Shown here: positions 11,337 through 21,553 of the stretch, in pieces | Numbering within the stretch: the stretch's first letter is position 1 | How the letters are laid out: each line of letters opens with the position of its first letter | Source: Uloborus plumipes | Taxonomy: Eukaryota > Arthropoda > Arachnida > Araneae > Uloboridae | Assembly (NCBI GenBank): GCA_038373865.1 | Contig: JAXGGA010004662.1 | Coordinates: 21,851 to 85,850, forward strand | Reading direction: 5' to 3' | Length of the DNA: 64,000 bases | Made by a program: the position numbers and the translations under genes | Notes under the pieces: model-generated | Databases searched by the model: none | The model's input: the letters and a program-made list of their open reading frames with translations, nothing else | Told to the model about the DNA's origin: nothing

Positions 11337-12087
11337 CTCGTTTAAGTTGGACTGTTCACTCAAAAGTTATTAGAGGTGACAGCTTGTTTAAACGGTTCAA
11401 TGTTGAACGAAAAATTGTTCAAATCGAAAATGTAGATACGGGAATGAAGTATCCTTGAAAAGACCTTTCGAACAAAAAAAAGTTTGTTAAAATCGGACTG
11501 TTCATTCAAAAGTTAGTATCGCGGGACCGGTTGTTTGAACGGCTCAAAGTTGAACCAAAAATTGTTCAAATCGAAAAATCAAATATGGGAATGAGCTGTA
11601 CTCGCCGAGATCTTTCCAACAAAGAAAAGTTTGTCCAAATCGGAATGTTCATTCAAAAGTTATTAGGGGGGGACAGACAGACCGACAGACCGACCGACAC
11701 ACAAATTCCCCATCTCAATACCCTACTTTCAAATTTTTAATTTCTCGATATTTATTTCATTTTTTTGTTTCTTTTTGACTTTTTTTTACTTGGCGATATT
11801 TTTTGAACTTGGCGATATTTTTTGGACTTGGCGATATTTTTTGGACTTGGCGACATTTTTTAGATGCATTAAGCCAATTTTAATGCTTTTTTCGTCTCTT
11901 TTATTTTTAACGGGAAAGTAGGCTAAAAAGAGGATAACTATTTCAAAAAAAGTGGTTACTCAAAAAATTGTTGCTGCCGGCCACAGACAACTTTTTCACA
12001 AGAATTTCCCCAGTTTTACAGTTTAAAAACTACATAATCGATTCACTTGAAATGAGTCTAGTTAAGTTAAGTGGAATAATATGGTTT

Positions 12088-13596
12088 AACAAGAAGTTCT
12101 GTCAAGGACTAAACGAGCCTACTTTCCCGTACATCGACATCGGCATTCTAGCATCTGATCATTATTCTCTTGATTATCTGAGACTAAAAATTATGTCAAA
12201 CATACCTTTTTAGCACTTAAAGCTGATTTCTAAAAGCAAAATATACCCCTCTCATGGTTTAAGTAACTGTTACAGTTCTTCCGTAGAAAAATTCTTCAAT
12301 CGTTTAAAAAAAAAAAAATTAAAAGTACAAAGTACATCAAAACACATTTTATCAAACAAAGAAAAAAAAAAAACGTCGTCCGTTGATAAAATGTCTCGAA
12401 TTTCCCTTTTAATCCGCTGCCAGTTGTTAAATATAAATAAAGAATAAAATACCCTCGTAAATGAAACATTTTTGTTACAAAAAAAAAGTCTGCAAAAAAA
12501 AAATAATAATAATAATATTAAATAAAATAAAACAAATGAATAAATAAACAAAAAATCGTCTGCACAGTCAGTCATTTTTTTTCTGAGCCTGCATTTCCGC
12601 CATGTTTGCGGAGTCGGAGTCGGAATCAGAGTCTTCACAGAAGATTATGCAGAAAAGTACTTTTCAAACATTATTTATCAAAACCATTTTCTTACAAAGT
12701 TAGTTTGAAGGAAATCCGACTTTAAGTTCAGGATCAACATTCAACTTAAATTCCCCGTAGGCGCTAATGTTAATTTTTTTTCTGAACGGTTCACTATTGA
12801 ACGAAAAATGGTTCAAACCAAAAAGCGAAATATGGGAATTAGCCTCTCCGAGATCTTTCAAACAAAAAAAGTTTATTCCATTCGGATGGTTCACTCAGAA
12901 GTTATTAGGTGGCGAAAGGTTGCTTGAACGGTTCAATGTTGAACGAAAAAATGTTCAAATTGAAAATTTAAATACTGCAATGAAGTATCCTTGCTGAGAT
13001 CCTTCGAACAAAAAAAAAATGTATTTAAATCGGACTGTTCACTCAAAAGTTATTAGGGGTGACAGCTTGTTTGAACGGTTCAATGATGAACGAAATATTG
13101 TTCAAATCGAAAATGTAGGTACGGGAATGAAGTATCCTTGAAAAGATCTTTCGAACAAAAAAAAGTTTGTTCAATTCGGACTGTTCATTCAAAAGTTAGT
13201 ATCGCGGGACCGGTTGTTTGAACGGCTCAAAGTTGAACCAAAAATTGTTCAAATCAAAAAATCAACTATGGGAATGAGCTGTACTCGCCGAGATCTTTCC
13301 AACAAAAAAAAGTTCATCCAAATCGGAATGTTCATTCAAAAGTTATTAGGGGGGGGGGGACAGACAGTCAGACCGACCGACACACAAATTCCCCATCTCA
13401 ATACCCTACTTTCCAATTTTTAATTTTTCGATATTCATTTTACCTTTTTATTTTTTTAACTTGGTGATATTTTTTGGACTTGGCGACATTTTTTAACTTG
13501 GCGATATTTTTTGGACTTGGCGATATTTTTTAGATGCATTAATCTACTTTTAATACTTTTTTCGTCTTTCTTTTATTTTTAACGGGAAAGTAGGCT
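12088..13596 (+). mobile_element. Composite repetitive element, copy 2
   Basis: Same start and end as copy 1 and the same internal order: A/T-rich leader, about four ~147-bp units (about 12,783-13,365) and a short 19-bp minisatellite (13,456-13,535). It lies in direct orientation 163 bases after copy 1. The frames here are translated repeats. Confidence 0.8.
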
Positions 13597-14142
13597 AAAA
13601 ATGAATAATAATCATAAAAACTAAAATTTTAATTATGAGCTTATTTCAAGAAAATTCACTTCAGATGCAGCAGAACATACTTAGGCCTAGGTTATTGGTA
13701 ACATTGAGTCCAAAATTATTATTTATACTGAGATAGGCAGTGATGCTGCTTTCACATTACATCTGTCTTATTTGCAGATTAAAATGCAAAGACTGATAAA
13801 ACGCTTGATCTAATTTTTTTAGGCGCATTTTGGATTTTTAATACAGTACCCGCCGCTTATTAAAATCGCATTTGTGCCGAGGATATTTGATTTCAAATAA
13901 CGGCAGATTTTATAAACCGGCATGTAGAAAATTATAAAAACAAAAGGCTTTAGTCAAAACAAAGTAGAAAAAATAATTACTATTATCTACATTTAAAATT
14001 AAGTTAATTAAAACACAATTCGAATTTAATTCATATGTAAAGTACATTTTTTAAATTATACAAGGGTTTTAAAATATTGACTCATTGTTGTTTGAGAAAC
14101 AGAACAATGAAAGAAAAAATCTTTCTTAAATCTTGACGTTTA

Positions 14143-14899
14143 GACCGCTTTTCCATTTGACGACACGACAACGACGAAAGTCGGAGGGAAATACTGCAAC
14201 GATAAGTACCGTGTCGCGTCGTCCACAATACTGTATTTCCACTCAACCGATATCGTTTCTCCGAAACGGTCATTTTCCACCGCATTTTATTTCGAAGCAC
14301 CTGTGTGCTCGCATGTGTATTATTATAGCTCCTCAATTTAACAGACTACGACTGTTAAATTTACTTTACCTCCGCAAAAAGAAAAAACAGATTAATAAAA
14401 GATATTGGATGCATGCATACTCACAAATTTATTTCATTCCCACCTTGTTTACTAAGAACTAAACGCATACATCAGAATGAAAATCTAAGCTTTTCTGCAG
14501 CAATAAAGATCGTCTGAGCAACAGAAGTGAAACAAAATATTAAGTAAAATGAATAAAATTATTTTATTGTTATACATTCTTTATTTATCGTCTGCAAATT
14601 TAAGCTTATATCTTATTATTGCAGCGATGTTAAATTTAAATGACATTTCTATGTGTTGCTTCTTCGAAGAAAGTAAACAAATGAATGAATGTCGTCTCGA
14701 TTTTAAAGGCGAGATGGCTGCAATCCGACACGAATGGGACGACAAACGACAGCGTACGGTCGGAGACGGCACAATCGTCCTGGAATCGGGAGATGGAAAA
14801 GCGCATAGCATATTTTAATGCATTTTGCGTGCTCCAATGTCGGATGACGACACTCGTGTACGATTTATCGCTGTCGTGTCGATAAGTGGAAAAGCGCCC
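14143..14899. mobile_element. PIF/Harbinger-type element A (internally deleted)
   Basis: TIRs begin with a slightly decayed form of GGGCGCTTTTCCACTTGACG, followed by GACACGACAACGACGAAAGT, and the element is flanked by TTA (14,140-14,142 and 14,900-14,902). A three-base TWA duplication and a GGGC-type TIR are Harbinger hallmarks. The ends match elements B and C, but the MADF exon is absent. The frames here are short and not convincing. Confidence 0.75.
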
Positions 14900-14902
14900 T
14901 TA

Positions 14903-16007
14903 GGGCGCTTTTCCACTTGACGACACGACAACGACGAAAGTCGGACGGTAATACTGCAACGATAAGTATGATGTCGTGTCGTCTATAGCACTGCTTTTCC
15001 ATTCAAACGATATCGTTTCTCCGAACGGGTCATTTTCCACCGCATTTCATTTCGAAATAGCACTGTGTTCGCAAATATATTATTATAGCTGCTCAATTTA
15101 ACAGATTACAACTACTATATTTGCTTTACCTCCGGAGAAAAAGAAAACAAATTAAGAAACGGTATTGGGTGCACGATATTTTTAAAGAAAGGTACATTGT
15201 AGGCGAGTTTTATACACTTTTCATGAAATTGCAAAAAGATTTTAGGTGATTTTAAATATTTTTACTAAATTTACAAAGAATAGTAAAAAGTTAAAATCTG
15301 GACAAGGTTATTTAACACAAGTAGTTTAATCTAAAGTGTATAATATATTTTTATAGTTACGAACAATGCTCTTTGAACTTACCTGTCTCTTTCTTTTCTG
15401 TAGAAGATTTGCCGTCATATTCCTCATCTAAAAATCTAAAAACTTCTTCCAAGGCTTTATCCCTGTGAATTTTGTTTTTGAATAAAATATTTCGCTTATC
15501 CCATAGACACGGTTGCTGCTCAATTAATTCACACAAAACATTCACGTCAAACTTGACTGCAATGACTACTGTGTTCCTTATCGAAGAAAGTTCAGAATGA
15601 AAATTTAATCTTTTTTGAAGCATTAAAAATCGTCTGCGCTACAATTAATGAAACAAAGTATAAAATAAAATGATTAAAATCTTTTATTGCTACATCTTTT
15701 ATCAATCTCTGCAAATTGAAACTTAGATTTATTAATGCAGAGATGTCGAATTTAAACGCCATTGCTATAGTTCGAAGAATGTAAACAGATGGATGAATAT
15801 CGTACCGATTTTAAAGGCGAGACGGCTGCCATCCGACGAGAATGGGACGACAAACGACAGCGCTCGGTCGGAGACGACACAATCGTCCTTGAATCGGGAG
15901 ATGGAAAAGCGCATAGCACATTTTAATGCATTTTGCGTGCTCCAATGTCGGATGACGACAATCGCTTACGATTTACCGTTGCCGTGTCGGTAAGTGGAAA
16001 AGCGCCC
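14903..16007. mobile_element. PIF/Harbinger-type element B
   Basis: TIR GGGCGCTTTTCCACTTGACG at the left and its counterpart at the right, flanked by TTA (14,900-14,902) and TAA (16,008-16,010). It carries a MADF-domain exon on the minus strand. Element C is the same sequence inverted and lies directly beside it, so B and C together form a 2.1-kb inverted repeat centred near 16,009. Confidence 0.8.
15383..15623 (-). CDS. MADF-domain first exon carried by element B
   Basis: The frame from the ATG at 15,623 runs about 80 codons to a strong splice donor, ACAG|GTAAGT, at 15,383/15,382. After the donor the frame meets a stop at about 15,357. Residues from about 31 onward fit the start of a MADF (Adf-1-type Myb/SANT-like DNA-binding) domain: CELIEQQPCLWD, then NKIHRDKALEEVF, with the expected Trp and aromatic spacing. 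Harbinger elements usually encode a DDE transposase plus a Myb/MADF-like protein that helps bind the ends, so an exon of that accessory protein is the likeliest reading. No downstream exon or transposase is present inside the element, so any product is truncated or needs an exon elsewhere. The copy in element C has lost 8 bases. Confidence 0.6.
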
Positions 16008-16010
16008 TAA

Positions 16011-17009
16011 GGGCGCTTTTCCACTTACCGACACGGTCGGTCGTCTCCGACCGAACGCTGTCGTTTGTCGTCCCATTCGTGTCGGATGGCATCCGTCTCG
16101 CCTTTAAAATCGGGACGATATTCATCCATCTGTTTACTTTCTTCGAACGAAAGCAATGGCGTTTAAATTCGACATCTCTGCATTAATAAAATATAAGCTT
16201 CAATTTGCAGACGATTGATAAAAGATGTAGCAATAAAAGATTTGAATCATTTTATTTTATACTTTGTTTCATTAATTGTAGCGCAGACGATTTTTAATGC
16301 TTCAAAAAATATTAAATTTTCATTCTGAACTTTCTTCGATGAGCAACACAGTAGTCATGGCATTCAAGTTTGACGTGTCAGTTTTGTGTGAATTAATTGA
16401 GCAGTCACCGTGTCTATGGGATAAGCGAAATATTTTATACAAAAACAAAATTCACAGGGAAAAAGCCCGGGAAGAAGTTTTTAGATGAGGAATATGACGG
16501 CAAAACTTCTACAGACAAGAAAGAAACAGGTAAGTTCAAAGAGCATTGTTCGTAACTATAAAAATATATTATACACTTTAGATTAAACTACTTGTGTTAA
16601 ATAACCTTGTCCAGATTTTAAATTTTTACTATTCTTTGTAAATTTTGTAAAAATATTTAAAATCACCTAAAATCTTTTCGCAATTTCTTGAAAAGTGTAT
16701 AAAACTCGCTTACAATGTAACTTTCTTTAAAAACATAGTGCACTCAATAGCGCCTCTTAATTTGTTTTATTTTTCTCACGAGGTAAAGCAAATATAGTAA
16801 TCGTAATCTGTTAAATTGAGCAGCTATAATAATAAACGTGCGAACACAGTGCTGTTTCGAAATGAAATGAGGTGGAAAATGACCCCATCGGGGAAACGAT
16901 ATCGTTTGAGTGGAAAAGCAGTGCTATAGACGATACGACACCGTACTTATCGTTGCAGTATTACCGTCCGACTTTCGTCGTTGTAGTGTCGTCAAGTGGA
17001 AAAGCGCCC
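16011..17009. mobile_element. PIF/Harbinger-type element C (inverted relative to B)
   Basis: Starts GGGCGCTTTTCCACTTACCG directly after TAA (16,008-16,010) and ends AAGTGGAAAAGCGCCC before TTA (17,010-17,012). The interior is the reverse complement of element B with small differences. Confidence 0.8.
16297..16540 (+). pseudogene. Broken MADF-domain exon in element C
   Basis: Counterpart of the exon in element B, with the same initial Met, the LCELIEQSPCLWD core and the same donor sequence (ACAG|GTAAGT near 16,529). After EEVFR an 8-base loss relative to B shifts the frame into a stop at about 16,486-16,488. The upstream part differs from B by a few substitutions, so the two copies diverged after duplication. 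Confidence 0.65.
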
Positions 17010-17154
17010 TTAGGCACGTTTTTCTAGCGAACGATTTATACTCATATTGAATGATATGAACTGTCAACCTCTGTTTTCTTGAAGAGAAAGAAAATTCTGG
17101 TTTTATTCAGACAAGAAAAAGTGTATTCCCCCCCCCCCCCCGTTTTTAACATTT

Positions 17155-17287
17155 AACGCCCTGCTCCACATCAGCGGAAAACGCGACCGAAAACGAAAGC
17201 AGAAACCGAAAATTTAGGTACTTTCCATAGGAACAACTATTTAATCCATTTTACGTTTCTGCTTTACGTCAATGCGGAGCAGGGCCC
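17155..17287. mobile_element. Harbinger-type MITE, copy 1
   Basis: Left end CCCTGCTCCACATCAGCGG and right end complementary GCGGAGCAGGGCCC. The same ~140-bp element is at 54,280-54,423, there with clean TTA flanks. It contains AACGCGACCGAAA and TACTTTCCATAGGAACA in both copies. Non-coding. Confidence 0.75.
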
Positions 17288-17445
17288 ATACTCTCCAAAA
17301 ACTTGAATTTATAAAACGGCCCTAATGACTTTATTAAAGGATGGTTTTAACATGTTTTGATATAGTAATGATTCTGTTCCTCCAGATTTGATTCTATAAA
17401 GCGGCTGATTTTATAATCCAGTGATTTTATTAGTGGCGGGCACTG

Positions 17446-18232
17446 TATATGAAATAGGCTGATAGAGACTTAAAATTGTCTCTGATAGACGCCTTACACT
17501 TATTTTTAATACACTTTTACTAGTTTCACTTGTGGGTTTGTTCGTATGTATGTAGCTCTGAATAAAAAATAAAATTCATGTTCTTTACAAACATAAAAGT
17601 AATAAATTTAATACTATTATTAAAACTAAAGGTTAAACTATATTACATTTTGATGTATTATAAGTGCATGTAACCTTAGGGTATATTCAGTAGTTTCGAA
17701 AATCAGAGGGAAATCAATGGTGATCACAGCGGATTCGAATGTAAAAGCGTATTTTTTAGTTTTTTTTAAACTATATTTTAAAATTATTATTATTCTGTAT
17801 TTACCTGAAATGAAAAAACAATGATTGAAATTTCAAAGATAGCTATTAAACACTGGACTACATAAATTCATAAAACTAAGTGACGCGCTTAAAATGGTTA
17901 CATATTTAGTTTTAAAAGTTTCTTCCACGCGTAACTTTAGCTGAATAACATTAACAAATTATGAAGAGCAGAGAAATATAAGTTCCATTTAAATCATCCG
18001 CCTATACGTGCTACACAAAAGAGAATATGGTGGCCCACATAACAAATATTTGGTTAAAAAGAAGGAGAACGGAATGACAGAACGCCAGACATATTCGGAT
18101 GGTTCGTTTAACATTCATGTCAAAGCTTTTTGGACAAGTTAGTGTGGACATTTTCGCTTTAATGTCATCCATAGTTTTTTTATTTTTAAGAATTCTTTTG
18201 GAACATTAAATCACTCACATTTTAATTTTACA
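17446..18232. repeat. Gene-free stretch with a dispersed repeat
   Basis: About 17,515-17,675 is homologous, in inverted orientation, to 49,583-49,765 (shared blocks GTTCTTTACAAA and GATGTATTATAAGTGCATGT). The remaining sequence is AT-rich with no gene seen. Confidence 0.65.
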
Positions 18233-18360
18233 TAGGGTATACCGACCAGTGAATAAACACCTAAGTGAAATTTCGTTTTCAAAAATTAATAGCATCGTTA
18301 AAAATTGTAGCATTTCTCACAGGACAGTAAAAATACTTTAGGTGATGTATGTAATTATTA

Positions 18361-18640
18361 ACCGACTTCAACAAAGGAGGAGGTTATACAATTCGTCGGA
18401 GAAATTTTTTTTTTCGGTATGTTCCAAGATTACTCGAAGACGCCTGGACCGATTTCAAAAATTCTTTTTTTGTTAGAAAGGTCTTTCGTTCCGATTGGTC
18501 CCATCCTCTCGTGGTCCGGGTTCGATAACGGGAACCTGCAGAAATCTTTCGAAAAAGAAATTGGGATCACAGTAATCGTAATAATGACCATTTTCTACGC
18601 CAGGCTTCTCTGGATTGCATAATGAAATTCATTTCTATGG
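18361..18640 (+). repeat. ACCGACTTCAACAAAGGAGG-type repeat fragment
   Basis: It opens ACCGACTTCAACAAAGGAGG, followed by AGGTTATACAATTCG, a terminal motif I recall as common in arthropod interspersed repeats. The frame beginning at 18,419 has no recognised domain. Confidence 0.45.
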
Positions 18641-19275
18641 TCTTTTTGAAAATTTTAAACCGAGTATCTTTCTATGTCCTGATTTTTTCTCCTTAACTCC
18701 AACGAACTTAAAGTCGTACCAGGTACTAATTGATTCGTAATATTTCAGGTTTTATTAGTCTTAATTTACATAAGTTTTGATAAAGGAATTCTGAAGAAAG
18801 TGAGGAAAATCTCCAAATTTTTGCTCAAATTTAAAGCGATTTGTCCTAAATGATTAAATATGAAATACATTGTTACAAAACGTGATTGATATGAAACAGT
18901 AATTATAATGGTAATGAAAATTTTGAATGAAGGCTTAACTGAAGCAAACATGAAACTCATTAGCGTGCCACGTACGTAATACGTCGTAAAATTTTATGAA
19001 CCGCCAGCATCTAGTGTTGTTTTGAAATATAAATTAGTTGAAAAGCCGTTAATATTTAGCCTTTGATTAAACTAGTACACAAATAAATACCAGAGAATAA
19101 CAAGGATTATTTTTTAGTGTCAATCGTTTAAAATTTTAGACGGGTTGATACTTTCTTTCTTTTTTTTCCTTACATAGTTTATTTTATGAAGCATTTGCAA
19201 TTAGGTGAAGTTTTGAATGGAAACATTACCTTATTTCATATGTACATTTACACTAAAAAGAATAAAATAAAATAT

Positions 19276-19715
19276 TTTTGAAAAAAAAAATTGAACCGAC
19301 TTCGGAACTTCACTCAGCAAATGCTCTAAAAAGTAAAAAATAATTTTATTCTTTGAACAACATCGATACTACATTTAAACATAAGTTTTGAAGTCGGCGC
19401 AAAAACTATAGGTAAAATGATGTTTACTATATTTTGCCAACATTTTCAGAGAAATCATTGAAAATTGAGAGCTGAATATTTGTACCATTACATAAATATG
19501 TATTTTTCAATGAATGCGAATAAAGAACCTGGATTCATTTAAATTTATATTTATAGTTCCGAATGATTCTATTTAGCTGTTTTGCGCCGACTTCAAAACT
19601 TATGTTTAAATGTAGTATCGATGGTGTTCAAAGAATAAAATTATTTTTTACTTTTTAGAGCATTTGCTGAGTGAAGTTCCGAAGTCGGTTCAATTTTTTT
19701 TTTCAAAAATATTTT
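19276..19715. repeat. Fold-back repeat with ~130-bp arms
   Basis: The arm at 19,276-19,405 (TTGAACCGACTTCGGAACTT, then CACTCAGCAAATGC) is reversed at about 19,575-19,715. The arms are nearly identical and about 170 bases separate them. The outer motif GAACCGACTTC echoes the repeat at 18,361, suggesting related families. Non-coding. Confidence 0.8.
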
Positions 19716-20941
19716 ATTTTATTGTTAAAAATATTGCAATAATTTTTATGGTTCTGGATCAGGTTTTTTTTTTTGGGGGGGGGGGGTTGAAAGGAGAAAA
19801 AGTGCCTCAACCCAGTGAATTAACACCCCAAACAAAACACAAACGCAGCATTTTCTAACCATTTTCTTTTTACAATTGCGTAGAATGACGTGCCTACTGC
19901 TGATTCATCTAAAGAAAATGGTTTAAAAACTTATTTTTTTAAGAAAATTACGAGATGTTCATTCACTGGTCAAGGTCTGTATACCCTAGTAAGCAATCGA
20001 TGACAGTTACTTACTTTTGTACAGTCCCGGGGAAAACGAAACGTTCCCTCTTTATTTAAATGTTATTTACACTATAGATTTATGAAACCTGTCAATCTGT
20101 CCCGAATAAAGCACTGTGTTAGCGGATCTTTTAAAATATTCTTATGAAGGTAAAATCTTACCGACTTTTCACTCCTGGGCGCTTGCAATCGTATTGCTGT
20201 TGTGAAGAGAATATTCGAAAAGAGAAATAATTTTTTATAAAATATTATATTATAATTAACTATTTACATTTCGACTATTTACATCTCAAACTGCGACAAA
20301 ATTAATTCAGAATGTTCCATCAAAAATCAACTATGTCTGTTCGTTTCATCAATTTTCATTATTTTTTATCTCATTTTCACTTCAGTTCCGTTCAGTTCAT
20401 TTCATTCAAACCCAGAAAAGGCTAAAATTAATCTGCAGACATTCGAAAGCTGATCGCAAGTTCAGTCCCAAGATCACAGTTGACGCCGATTAATTGAATC
20501 AGTCGCTTAAATAAATCAAATCGCCAAAAACAGAACACAATCCAACTTTATTGAAAAAGCCGCGTTATTGAATCAAAACTACTTAGAACAAACGTGACGA
20601 ATATAAGCGGATTCCACAGTATACTGTATAAAATGTCAATCATGTAAATTTGTTGAAGGATCGTCCTCATACTAAAATAAGCTTGAGCATTAAACTTTCG
20701 AACATGTTTGTAACCAACATTAAAATTCAACTTTGCATTCTAACTTTCGCTTGTTTTTAGTCTCCGGGACTGCTTTAGGGCTGTCCGTAAATGTTACTTT
20801 TTCTCTCAACACCCCTTGTCACAAAGTATCACACTTCATTCTACTCTCTGCCCTCCCTTTGTCATACGTTGCAAGGTTTCTTTTTTTTTCTTTTTGGGTT
20901 TTTTTTTTTTTTTTTTTTGAGAAACGCGAAACTAAGTCTAA

Positions 20942-21244
20942 GGCAGGGATTCAAGTGAAACACCATTGCAATCGCTTCGAATTGCAATCGCTACTGGAAG
21001 TGAATTACATTATCATCAACTTAACTTGGCACTGACGTCCCTATGGGTGGAGCCAATAAGAGCTCACAAGCAGTCAGTGATCTCCTCTTATTCGCCAAGT
21101 AGGCTGTGACGTTTTATCTAGCTCGTTTTTCATAGGCAAACGTCACGCTGACGTCACGATGTTTTTATCAAGAAACGTTCTAATGTAATTCACTTCCAGT
21201 AGCGATTGTAATTTGCGATCGCCTGTTTCACTTGAATTCCTGCC
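20942..21244. mobile_element. Harbinger-like MITE, tandem copy 1
   Basis: 303 bp with TIRs GGCAGGGATTCAAGTGAAAC and its complement, about 60 bp long. Flanked by TAA at 20,939-20,941 and 21,245-21,247. The TWA duplication fits PIF/Harbinger. Contains GACGTCACGATGTTTTTATC. Non-coding. Confidence 0.8.
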
Positions 21245-21247
21245 TAA

Positions 21248-21550
21248 GGCAGGGGTTCAAGTCAAACACCATTGCAATCGCTTTGAATTGCAATCGCTAC
21301 TGGAAGTGAATTACATTATCATCAACTTAACTTGGCACTGACGTCACTACGGGTGGAGCCAATAAGAGTTCACAAGCAGTCAGTGATCTCCTCTTATTCG
21401 CCAAGTAGGCTGTGACGTTTTATCTAGCTCATTTTTCATAGGCAAACGTCACGTTGACGTCACGATGTTTTTATCAAGAAACGTTCTAATGTAATTCATT
21501 TCCAGTAGCGATTGTAATTTGCGATTGCCTGTTTCACTTGAATTCCTGCC
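21248..21550. mobile_element. Harbinger-like MITE, tandem copy 2
   Basis: A second 303-bp copy in the same orientation, separated from copy 1 by only the shared TAA and followed by TTA (21,551-21,553). The few differences between the copies show that they have diverged slightly. A third, end-truncated relative is at 47,985-48,165. Confidence 0.8.
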
Positions 21551-21553
21551 TTA

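Larger units (their letters stand above)
8958..11924 (+). mobile_element. Composite repetitive element, copy 1 (expanded)
   Basis: Starts AACAAGAAGTTCTGTCAAG, soon followed by GAGCCTACTTTCCCGTA, and ends ACGGGAAAGTAGGCT, so the block AGCCTACTTTCCCGT is repeated in inverted form near both ends. The start is fixed by an empty site at copy 3. In order it holds an A/T-rich leader, about seven ~147-bp tandem units, a 19-bp minisatellite, two more units and a second short minisatellite. The internal duplication explains why it is twice the length of copy 2 (12,088-13,596). Open frames such as those starting MFERFKVEPK are translated tandem units, not genes. Superfamily not identified. Confidence 0.8.
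13844..17445. mobile_element. pogo/Tigger-like TIR element, host of a nested cluster
   Basis: After TA (13,842-13,843) the left end reads CAGTACCCGCCGCTTATTAA. The right end reads as its approximate complement and ends GGGCACTG before TA (17,446-17,447). CAGT ends with TA duplications fit pogo-like MITEs. Taking out the Harbinger cluster (14,143-17,009) and the short MITE at 17,155-17,287 leaves about 600 bases whose inner flanks also mirror each other (ATTTTATAAACCGGC on the left, ATTTATAAAACGGCC on the right). No transposase is seen. Confidence 0.7.
18233..19988. mobile_element. TIR-like element with GGGTATAC/CCAGTGAATRAACA ends
   Basis: The left end reads TAGGGTATACCGACCAGTGA and the right end, reversed, ACTAGGGTATACAGACC then CCAGTGAATGAACATC. 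A shorter relative lies at about 56,065-56,420, sharing TAGCATCGTTAAAAA and the CCATTTTCTTTTT region. Within it are an ACCGACTTCAACAAAGGAGG-type repeat (from 18,361) and a fold-back (19,276-19,715). The large gap between the ends makes a single insertion plausible but not certain. Confidence 0.5.

Noticed and set aside
10822..11345. Several overlapping 60-111-codon frames rich in GLAIFFGLGDIFW
   Set aside because: Translations of a 19-bp minisatellite in three phases, not proteins.
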